Positions 16,004-22,388 of a DNA stretch of 44,026 nucleotides are shown in pieces (position 1 is the stretch's first letter; each line of letters begins with the position of its first letter). The DNA is from Treponema sp. UBA7570 (lineage in GTDB: Bacteria; Spirochaetota; Spirochaetia; Treponematales; Treponemataceae), in contig DLLE01000063.1 of the NCBI GenBank assembly GCA_002477955.1, positions 1 through 44,026 of the forward strand, in the 5' to 3' direction. The notes beneath the pieces were generated by a model. It made no database searches, was not told where the DNA came from, and saw nothing but the letters and a program-made list of their open reading frames with translations. Position numbers and translations under genes: made by a program.

Positions 16004-16972
16004 TTAGTTAAAATTTATGATTTTCCCGGGATCTGTCGGGCTTCCGTCTTTTCTAAGCTCAAAATGAAGATGAGGCCCTGTGCTTGCGCCTGTCGAACCT
16101 GATTTTGCTATGAGTTCGCCAGCTTTGACTTTTTGACCTTTTTTTACAAGAATTTCTGAAAGATGGGCATACACGCTTGTTAAATTGTTGTAATGCTGCA
16201 AAATAACGAAGTTTCCATAAGTTGGGTTAAATCCGCTCTGGCTGACCTCTCCGCTGCAACAGGCAAAAACGCTGCTTTTTAATGGAGCCGCAAGATCTAT
16301 TCCCGAATGAAATTTCCATTTTCCTGAAATCGGGCTTACACGGTAACCAAAACTGCTCGTTAAAATATTTGTTGAAAGCGGACTTACAAGTTTTGTATCC
16401 AGAAAAAAAAGCGCTGTCGTCGGATCGAACCTTTCATTTTTAAAAAAATAGAAAAGTTTTCCGTCAATCTTAAAAATTTTTGCGCTTTTGATTTTTTCCT
16501 CGGTCATATATTTTTTGAAAAGAAGCTGTTCCCAGGCTGAGCCGGGATTTTCAGGAATAAAAATTCCGTTAAATGTGGAAGCAAGTATTATTTTTCCGGA
16601 AATTTTTGAATCTGCCGAAGAAAACCTGTTTAAAGTTGCGAGTGTGTCTTTGTAAACCGGGCTGAGCCTTGAAGAAAGCCAGATAAAATCCATGTTTTGT
16701 GGTACGAGGATTTTATAAAAACTGAGAATTTGTTTTTGAGAGGAATTTTTTGCAGAAAGTGAATATTTTGAGTTAAAGGCCGCTTCCTCTAAAAATTGCT
16801 TGAAAATCAAATCTTTTGAACTGTCCGGAACTTTTATAAACGGAAGTTTTTCAGAATTGATTTCAAATATCTTAGTTGAAGACTGTTCTTTGTTTGAAAA
16901 AGCGTAAAAATTCAAAAAAAAGGACAGAGCCGGTAAAAAAAAGAATTTTTTGATTTTTTTAGAGAGAATCAT
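16004..16972 (-). CDS. M23-family (LytM-type) metallopeptidase
   Basis: Exported zinc peptidase or peptidase-like regulator expected to act on peptidoglycan cross-links. A signal peptide is seen at the N-terminus (FFFLPALSFFLNFYAFS). The C-terminal 120 residues form the M23 domain: HSGIDLA gives ligands H222 and D226, YAHLS gives H270, and PHLHFE gives H301 and H303. All expected residues are present, so it may be active rather than a degenerate activator. The region between about 35 and 200 is unassigned. Its start overlaps the upstream membrane-protein gene by 14 nt, implying co-transcription and translational coupling. Confidence 0.88.
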   Translation of the reverse strand: MILSKKIKKFFFLPALSFFLNFYAFSNKEQSSTKIFEINSEKLPFIKVPDSSKDLIFKQFLEEAAFNSKYSLSAKNSSQKQILSFYKILVPQNMDFIWLSSRLSPVYKDTLATLNRFSSADSKISGKIILASTFNGIFIPENPGSAWEQLLFKKYMTEEKIKSAKIFKIDGKLFYFFKNERFDPTTALFFLDTKLVSPLSTNILTSSFGYRVSPISGKWKFHSGIDLAAPLKSSVFACCSGEVSQSGFNPTYGNFVILQHYNNLTSVYAHLSEILVKKGQKVKAGELIAKSGSTGASTGPHLHFELRKDGSPTDPGKIINFN

Positions 16973-17375
16973 TTTCTAGAAAGTCTTTTGTTTTTTGCGA
17001 AGGCTTAAATATGAACGAAACAAAGCCGTAAAGAAAAAAGGCAAGGATAATTTCAAAGATTGTAAAAAGCCTTTTGCCTGCAAAGACTAGAAAAACAAAG
17101 CCTAAAACTGTAGATGCGATTATCAGGAATTTTGTAAAAAAAATCAGGGAATTCTTAATTCCTGCAGAGCGGATTTTTAAAATAAGCCAGATTAAAAATA
17201 AAAGGCAGGCGATTGCTGTAACGCAGAGAGTGTAAGTCTGCGGAAGTTTAGTTGCAAAATACCATAAGGGATAGACGAGTGCAATTCCGACGAGTGCGCA
17301 AATTGTAAGAAGCGCCAGAACCTTTAAAATTGAACTGAGAATCTGGCTGTAGCCTTTTAAAATCTGTCTGAACAT
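16959..17375 (-). CDS. small integral membrane protein, unknown function
   Basis: A 138-residue protein with about four hydrophobic segments (for example ILKVLALLTICALVGIALV and LCVTAIACLLFLIWLIL) ending in a short polar tail. I do not recognise a family. The open frame extends to 17417, but that part uses a TTG inside the upstream terminator hairpin, so the ATG at 17375 is chosen. No clear Shine-Dalgarno sequence exists and a -10 box ends 7 nt upstream, so the message may be leaderless. It overlaps the M23 gene by 14 nt, suggesting the pair are linked in cell-envelope work. Confidence 0.7.
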   Translation of the reverse strand: MFRQILKGYSQILSSILKVLALLTICALVGIALVYPLWYFATKLPQTYTLCVTAIACLLFLIWLILKIRSAGIKNSLIFFTKFLIIASTVLGFVFLVFAGKRLFTIFEIILAFFLYGFVSFIFKPSQKTKDFLENDSL

Positions 17376-17382
17376 ACCTACA

Positions 17383-17411
17383 AATATAAACAGACAAAAA
17401 AAAATCTGCAA
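17383..17411 (-). promoter_or_regulatory. candidate promoter overlapping the ferredoxin terminator
   Basis: On the minus strand TTGCAG (17411-17406), a 17-nt spacer formed largely by the terminator T-run, and TATATT (17388-17383) precede the ATG at 17375 by 7 nt. The -35 box lies in the terminator stem. Confidence 0.4.
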
Positions 17412-17433
17412 GAGCAATTCTTGCAGATTTTTT
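17396..17433. terminator. terminator of the ferredoxin gene
   Basis: AATCTGCAAGA (17403-17413) pairs perfectly with TCTTGCAGATT (17419-17429) around a 5-nt loop; on the minus strand nine T's follow. Confidence 0.9.
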
Positions 17434-17444
17434 AGAATGTAAAA

Positions 17445-17618
17445 CTATTCTTCTGAAATTGCTGTTGCCGGACAAACGCTTGCGCATGTTCCGCAGCTTA
17501 CGCATTTAGAAGAATCGATTTCGCGGTGTCCGTCGTTTTCGCTGATTGCTCCGACTGGACAGTCTGGTTCGCATGTTCCGCAGTTTACGCATGCTGAAGG
17601 ATCAATTTTATAAGCCAT
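17445..17618 (-). CDS. 2[4Fe-4S] ferredoxin
   Basis: A 57-residue bacterial (clostridial-type) ferredoxin: small cytosolic electron carrier with two cubane clusters. The first cluster motif uses Cys10, Cys13, Cys16 and Cys20; the second uses Cys39, Cys42, Cys45 and Cys49, each in the CxxCxxC...CP arrangement. The internal repeat (VNCGTCEPDCPVGAI versus VSCGTCASVCPATAI) is typical. GAGGT lies upstream of the ATG. It is monocistronic with a strong terminator. Likely partner enzymes (for example pyruvate:ferredoxin oxidoreductase or hydrogenase of an anaerobe) are not in the window. Confidence 0.95.
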   Translation of the reverse strand: MAYKIDPSACVNCGTCEPDCPVGAISENDGHREIDSSKCVSCGTCASVCPATAISEE

Positions 17619-17754
17619 AATGTACCTCTTTTTAAGGGAAGTTTCCCAAATGTGATTGAAAAGCCAAAACTGTTTGATTCAATCTGTTTATAATTTAGCA
17701 TATAAAATTTTCCTAAACAAGAAAAATAAAGGCAGATTTGAACGAATTAGACTG

Positions 17755-17890
17755 TGCTAACAAAAAAACGCAATGAAATCGAGTTAGCGATTGCAGCGGC
17801 AGTCTTGTTGCGCAGTGAAACGGAGCAATGGAGGCGAAAGCCGGAACCGCGGAAAGCGCGGCGGCAACTTTGTTGGCGCAACTCCCATAA
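17755..17890. repeat. GC-rich structured intergenic element (E5) upstream of deoC
   Basis: The element shares a GAAACGGAGCAATGGAGGCG block and the following AAAGCCGGAAC with the minus strand of element E2 (6060-6195). It includes CCGCGGAAAGCGCGG and several short GC-rich inverted repeats. No ORF likely to be real. Confidence 0.5.
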
Positions 17891-17943
17891 AATTTTTAAG
17901 AATTATGTTATAATGAATGTTAGTTTTTTTACGGGAGAAAAAT

Positions 17944-18618
17944 ATGGAAAGAAAAGAAATTGCGAAATTTATTGATCACACTCAGCTTTCTGCCTGTGCT
18001 ACGGAAAGCGACATTAAAAAACTTTGCGAAGAGGCTGTAAAATACGGATTTGCGAGCTGCTGCGTTAATCCAGTTTATGTTCCTTTTGCGGCGGAAATTT
18101 TGCGTGGAAGCGGAGTTAAGGTCTGCACTGTGATTGGTTTTCCTCTTGGGGCGAATTCGATTGATGACAAGGCGAGCCAGGCCGCTATGTGTGTTAGCGA
18201 GGGCGCGGACGAAGTTGACATGGTTGTAAATCTAGGCGCTGTAAAAGACGGGCGATGGGAAGATGTTTTTGAAGAGATTTATGCGGTTCGCTGTGCAGTC
18301 GATGACGTTGATTGCGGTGAAAATAAAAAAATTGTAGAAAAAGTGATTCTTGAGACCTGCTATCTTAATGATGAAGAAATTGTAACGGTTTGCGAAAAGG
18401 CAAAGGAAGCCGGCGCTGATTTTGTAAAGACTTCTACTGGATTTGGGACTGGAGGCGCGAGCGTTCATGCCGTTGAATTGATGAGAAAAACTGTCGGAAA
18501 AGACATGGGCGTAAAGGCGAGCGGCGGAATCCGGACTTTTGAAGACGCCGTGGCAATGCTGGATGCCGGTGCAAACAGGCTTGGTTGTTCTGCCGGTGTT
18601 AAAATTGTTGAAGGCTGA
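17944..18618 (+). CDS. deoC: deoxyribose-phosphate aldolase
   Basis: Class I aldolase that cleaves 2-deoxyribose-5-phosphate to acetaldehyde and glyceraldehyde-3-phosphate in deoxynucleoside salvage. A TIM barrel of 224 residues, normal length. Lys162 in ADFVKTSTGF is the Schiff-base lysine. Asp92 in EVDMVVN and Lys191 in GVKASGGIRT complete the catalytic set. An upstream ATG at 17917 is in frame, but GGGAG placed 6 nt before 17944 decides the start. A TATAAT sits at about 17909-17914, though no good -35 is seen. The gene is alone and convergent with the MBL hydrolase gene only 19 nt away. Confidence 0.95.
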   Translation: MERKEIAKFIDHTQLSACATESDIKKLCEEAVKYGFASCCVNPVYVPFAAEILRGSGVKVCTVIGFPLGANSIDDKASQAAMCVSEGADEVDMVVNLGAVKDGRWEDVFEEIYAVRCAVDDVDCGENKKIVEKVILETCYLNDEEIVTVCEKAKEAGADFVKTSTGFGTGGASVHAVELMRKTVGKDMGVKASGGIRTFEDAVAMLDAGANRLGCSAGVKIVEG

Positions 18619-18637
18619 GTTTTTTTGTGGCGGAAAA

Positions 18638-19573
18638 TCAGGCGAGAGACCAGTACATCATGTTGTCTTTGATTTCGTACTTGATTTTTCCGCTGTCGCT
18701 TAGGGAGCTTAAATATGAGCGCAAGGTGCAGCCTATAAGGACGTATTGGCTGAGTTTGAGCGAAATTCCGTTGCGGGTGCTTACATTTTGGAGAAGCTGT
18801 TCTGCCGTTTTTGGAGTTTTTAATTCGTCCAAAATCATATTTTCGGTTTCGAGAAGGGCAATAAGGTTTAGTTCGACCAGCCCTTCAATTTGTTCAACGC
18901 CTTGACCGTGCCCTGGAACATAAAAATCGGCCTGGATTTTTGAGAGGGCCAAAAGGCTTTTTTTTGATTCTTCTTCGTTAAAAAGATACTGAATCCAGTA
19001 TTTTTTTATTGCGTCGCGTCCGCTCAGGCAGTCGCCTGCAAAAAAAATTTTTTTTCCGTCTGTATCGGTGATTAAAAATCCTGTATGGTCGATGTAATGA
19101 CCTTTGAGCGGAACTGTCTGTACGTGAATTTTATCTTCAATGTAAAAATCTGAGCCGCTTTTAAATGTTTTGTCGGCAATGCAGGGAGAAGCCGTAAAAT
19201 ACTTTGTTTCGAGCTCTTTTACCGGCATTCCGCCCCAGATTAGGCCTGTTTCGAGAACGGGGCATTCCATTATTGCGGCTTCGCCAATGCTTGCAATAAT
19301 CTGGCATCCGGTTTTTGAGCGCAAATATTCGTTTCCGCCGCAATGGTCTGCATGAGAGTGTGTGTTTATTACGGATTTTATTTTGGGAGAATTGAAGGAA
19401 CTGTTTACTGCTTCAAGTATCGCCTTTGCATAGCGTTCATCGTTTCCGCTGTCGATTAAATAAATATTTGTGGAGGAATCTGGCTGTTTTAGGGCAATAA
19501 TTCCGATATTTGTTGGCAATGCAAGAAGATAAATGTTTTTTGAAAGTTCAGATAATTCAGTTTTTTCGTTCAT
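18638..19573 (-). CDS. metallo-beta-lactamase-fold hydrolase
   Basis: A 311-residue cytosolic hydrolase of the MBL superfamily. The metal motif HSHADH gives H72, H74, D76 and H77. GHYIDHTGF, FAGDCLSG and VPGHGQG supply the remaining ligands. The C-terminal 70 residues look helical and winged-helix-like, ending in a region similar to those in MBL proteins that act on thioesters, but the substrate cannot be read from sequence. GGGAG precedes the ATG. Upstream lies the MITE-like copy B. No signal peptide. Confidence is high for the fold and low for substrate. Confidence 0.85.
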   Translation of the reverse strand: MNEKTELSELSKNIYLLALPTNIGIIALKQPDSSTNIYLIDSGNDERYAKAILEAVNSSFNSPKIKSVINTHSHADHCGGNEYLRSKTGCQIIASIGEAAIMECPVLETGLIWGGMPVKELETKYFTASPCIADKTFKSGSDFYIEDKIHVQTVPLKGHYIDHTGFLITDTDGKKIFFAGDCLSGRDAIKKYWIQYLFNEEESKKSLLALSKIQADFYVPGHGQGVEQIEGLVELNLIALLETENMILDELKTPKTAEQLLQNVSTRNGISLKLSQYVLIGCTLRSYLSSLSDSGKIKYEIKDNMMYWSLA

Positions 19574-19598
19574 TTATTATTCTCCCGTAAAAAAAATC

Positions 19599-19754
19599 TA
19601 TCTAATACAAATGTCGAGTTTTGATAAGAGCAGTAATTTAAGTGTCTATCCTGTGCTGCGACAGGTGAAGCTGTTGGAATTTTTCAATAGATTATCTGGT
19701 TCAAGCACGATAATGACATTAAATTATAAAACTCGAAATCAAGGGTATCTAATA
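19599..19754. mobile_element. short MITE-like element, copy B, with flanking 9-bp direct repeats
   Basis: TATCTAATA occurs at 19599-19607 and again at 19746-19754, directly bounding the element as a 9-bp target duplication would. Inside are terminal inverted repeats TCGAGTTTT (19614-19622) and AAAACTCGA (19728-19736). The internal blocks ATAGATTATCTGGT, CAAGC and GATAATGACATT match copy A at 11728-11950. Non-coding. Confidence 0.65.
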
Positions 19755-19785
19755 TGAATCTCAATTTTTACATTATAGAACTGTT

Positions 19786-20856
19786 TTAGCTATTTTCCAA
19801 AAGTAAATCGCCGTCTTTTATCCAATCAAGTTTTCTGAAAAATTTCCCAAAAAGCCATGTTAAAATTCCTGGTAAAACAAAGCATACGAGAATAAGTCCA
19901 AGCCAGTCGAATCCTGAAGGAGCAGCTGCTGACGCTCCGTGGGAAAGTGCTGTCTGAGAAGGATTGAACCAGCCAGAAATGACGCCGATTTGACCTACTA
20001 AGCCGCAGGTTCCCATTCCAGAACTTACCGCTGCTCCATTCATTTCCATTTTGAAAATGCAGGTTGCAACAGGACCTGTGATGAGTGAAGAAAGGCAGGC
20101 CGGAATCCATATTTTTGGATTTTTGATGATATTTGGCATTTGGAGCATGCTTGTTCCAAGCCCCTGGCTCAAAAGTCCTGACCAGCGGTTATCCTTAAAA
20201 CTCAATACTGCAAAACCGACCATTTGCGCGCAGCAACCGGCGACTGCCGCTCCTCCTGCAAGACCTGTAAGACCGAGAGCTGCGCAGATCGCTGCTGAAC
20301 TTACTGGCAAAGTGAGCAAAACTCCTACAAGAAGAGAAATTATCATTCCCATCAAGAAAGGACGGAGTGTTGTTGCCCAGACAATTATGTTTCCAAAGGC
20401 GCTTGCTGCTTTTCCAATGTATTTTGCTGTAATGACTGTTAGCAATGATCCTGTTAAAAGCGTAACAAGCGGAGTAACAATAATATCAACTTTTGTTTTT
20501 TTGCTTACAAGGCAACCTGCTTCTGCTGAAAGAATTGCGATAAAAAGAACTGCAAGAGGTCCTCCAGCTCCACCAGTTACATTTGCCGCGCTTCCTGTTG
20601 CCGCAAGTGTAAAAAGAACAAGTGCAGGAACTTGCATTGCAAAACCGATTCCTATTGCCATAGCCGCTCCGACAACATGAGCGTCCGAAGCAAAAGCGCC
20701 TGCATCAACTAAAAAAGTAAAAATTGGGTTTGAGCCAAGCCGCAAAAGCTGCTGACCAAGAGTTTTTACAATTGTTCCGATTAAGAGCGAAGCGAAAAGA
20801 CCTTGCGCCATTCCACCCAAAGCATCAATAAGATACCGTTTGACGTACTTGTTCAT
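19786..20856 (-). CDS. PTS EIIC-like membrane protein (PfoR/COG3641 type)
   Basis: A 356-residue polytopic membrane protein with about eight to ten glycine- and alanine-rich hydrophobic segments. The N-terminus NKYVKRYLIDALGGMAQGLFASLLIGTI and the internal GPLAVLFIAILSAEAGCLVSKKTKVDIIVTP match the PTS_EIIC_2 / PfoR family as I know it. Members were once annotated as toxin regulators but are likely transporters; no PTS EIIA or EIIB domain is encoded nearby. The frame opens at 20907, but AGGAGGA just before the ATG at 20856 sets the start. Substrate unknown. Confidence 0.75.
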   Translation of the reverse strand: MNKYVKRYLIDALGGMAQGLFASLLIGTIVKTLGQQLLRLGSNPIFTFLVDAGAFASDAHVVGAAMAIGIGFAMQVPALVLFTLAATGSAANVTGGAGGPLAVLFIAILSAEAGCLVSKKTKVDIIVTPLVTLLTGSLLTVITAKYIGKAASAFGNIIVWATTLRPFLMGMIISLLVGVLLTLPVSSAAICAALGLTGLAGGAAVAGCCAQMVGFAVLSFKDNRWSGLLSQGLGTSMLQMPNIIKNPKIWIPACLSSLITGPVATCIFKMEMNGAAVSSGMGTCGLVGQIGVISGWFNPSQTALSHGASAAAPSGFDWLGLILVCFVLPGILTWLFGKFFRKLDWIKDGDLLLENS

Positions 20857-21019
20857 AACGTCCTCCTGTAAACACCGCGTTAGCGGGAGAAAATATGGTA
20901 GTGTCATTGATATACTTGCTGATGCCGAAAAATAATGGTCATCCCAAACGTAACATCTGAATTTCCTGTCTAATTTAGCAAAAAATCAGTTAAAATTCAA
21001 TTTATGCCGTGTTTTATCT

Positions 21020-21047
21020 TTGAGAGATTTAAATAAAATGATATAAT
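21020..21047 (+). promoter_or_regulatory. sigma-70 promoter of the aminotransferase gene (leaderless)
   Basis: TTGAGA (21020-21025), a 16-nt spacer and an extended -10, TGATATAAT (21039-21047), end 9 nt before the ATG at 21057. The expected start point is within 0-3 nt of the ATG. Confidence 0.7.
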
Positions 21048-21056
21048 AATTCTGTT

Positions 21057-22283
21057 ATGTTTTTTCATGGTGGAACTAATTCAAGAAGACTGAATGATTA
21101 TCTGGACTTTTCTGCTAACACAAGTCCTTTGGGAGTTCACAAGGCTGCTTCGAGGGCATTGCTTGCGCTTTCCTTAAATCCAGATATTATTGCGGCTTAT
21201 CCGGATCCTAATTGTACGGAACTGAAAGAATCTCTTGCTAAATACTGGAATTTTGACGGGCCAATTCTGTGCGGCTCTGGCGCTGCTGATATTACTCAGC
21301 TTATTTCTATGGTTTTTGGAAAAAATGTTCAGGGAACGGCTTTTAACCTGATTGTTGAGCCTGCCTTTTCTGAATACGAAAATGCGCTTTTGATGGCATG
21401 CAGCGAAGAAAAAATTCTTCACCTTACCCTCGAAAAGAAAAACGACTTTGTTTTTACGGAAGATGATTTTCAGCATCTTGAAAAAATTCTTTCGGGCGGA
21501 GTTCCGCTTATGTTTATGGCAAGTCCTTCAAACCCGGCAGGCAACGTGATGCCTTTGGATATGATTGTAAGAATTGCCAGGCTCTGCGAAAAATCGGACA
21601 CTGTTCTTGTTTTGGATTCCTGTTTCTGTCAGTTTAGCGAAACTGCCGAAAAAAATGTCCGCGCGCTTATAGACCGCGCTGATGAATTCCCGCATCTTAT
21701 AATTCTCAATGCATTTACAAAATTTTATGGAATGGCAGGACTTCGTTTGGGATACGCGCTTTGCTTTAGTTCCAGCGTTTATAATCCTCTTGTTAATGCA
21801 ATGCGTCCGTGGACAATCAGTACGGACGCCCAGGTAACAGGTTCTGCGGTAATGCAGGCAGAAATTGAAAGCAATAGTTGGCACCGTCAGATGCTCAAGC
21901 TTGTAACCGAAGAACGAAAATATTTGTCGGATTATTTTGAATCAATCGGAGCAAAAGTTTTGCGTGGTGAAGGAAATTATATTCTCGTTCAACTTAATGA
22001 AACTTTACAGAAAACGGCGTTGGATTATGCTTCCGGCTCAGAGCATGCAAAGGATAAAAAAGGTCATAACGGTCCGAAAAAGCAGTCTTTGGTCAACGAA
22101 GAGGATTCTTCGCCAAATCCGTTTAAGGCGCCTTTGTGCCAGGCTCTGGCAATGTCAAAAATCGTAATCCGTGGTTGTTCGGATTTTTATGGAATGGATT
22201 TAAGCTGGTACAGAGTTTCGATAAAAGCCCACGAAGAAAATGTTCAGCTTGTAAAAGCTTTGAATAAGATTTTTAAAAAATAA
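21057..22283 (+). CDS. PLP-dependent aminotransferase/decarboxylase, HisC/CobD-like
   Basis: A 408-residue fold-type I PLP enzyme of the class I/II aminotransferase group. HGGTN at the N-terminus and YLDFSANTSPLG resemble CobD (threonine-phosphate decarboxylase) and histidinol-phosphate aminotransferase. Lys222 in NAFTKFYGMAGLRLGY is the probable PLP lysine, and SPSNPAGNV and LDSCF supply other cofactor contacts. An insertion of about 45 polar residues near 325-370 is unusual. No cobalamin or histidine genes are in the window, so the substrate remains open. It has no Shine-Dalgarno sequence and an excellent promoter immediately upstream, so the mRNA is probably leaderless. Confidence 0.82.
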   Translation: MFFHGGTNSRRLNDYLDFSANTSPLGVHKAASRALLALSLNPDIIAAYPDPNCTELKESLAKYWNFDGPILCGSGAADITQLISMVFGKNVQGTAFNLIVEPAFSEYENALLMACSEEKILHLTLEKKNDFVFTEDDFQHLEKILSGGVPLMFMASPSNPAGNVMPLDMIVRIARLCEKSDTVLVLDSCFCQFSETAEKNVRALIDRADEFPHLIILNAFTKFYGMAGLRLGYALCFSSSVYNPLVNAMRPWTISTDAQVTGSAVMQAEIESNSWHRQMLKLVTEERKYLSDYFESIGAKVLRGEGNYILVQLNETLQKTALDYASGSEHAKDKKGHNGPKKQSLVNEEDSSPNPFKAPLCQALAMSKIVIRGCSDFYGMDLSWYRVSIKAHEENVQLVKALNKIFKK

Positions 22284-22298
22284 GACTTTAGAATTTTG

Positions 22299-22331
22299 AG
22301 CAGAATTTTTTTAAGTTCTGCTTTTTTTATT
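22299..22331 (+). terminator. terminator of the aminotransferase gene
   Basis: AGCAGAA (22299-22305) pairs with TTCTGCT (22316-22322), followed by a T-run. Confidence 0.75.
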
Positions 22332-22343
22332 CATTTTTTTTGC

Positions 22344-22384
22344 AAAAAAAAGGCTGCCTGTCTTGAAGGGCAGCCTCTTTTTTA
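22344..22384. terminator. second terminator, shared with greA
   Basis: AGGCTGCC (22351-22358) pairs perfectly with GGCAGCCT (22369-22376), with A's before and T's after. It serves convergent greA on the minus strand as well as the plus strand. Confidence 0.85.
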
Positions 22385-22388
22385 CCTT

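Noticed and set aside
17924..19596. A 16-nt inverted repeat flanking deoC and the MBL gene, as if the segment could flip
   Set aside because: The shared text (T-run, ACGGGAGA) is simply the ribosome-binding region of both genes, and mglA, mglC and flgL have similar T-run plus GGGAGA leaders.
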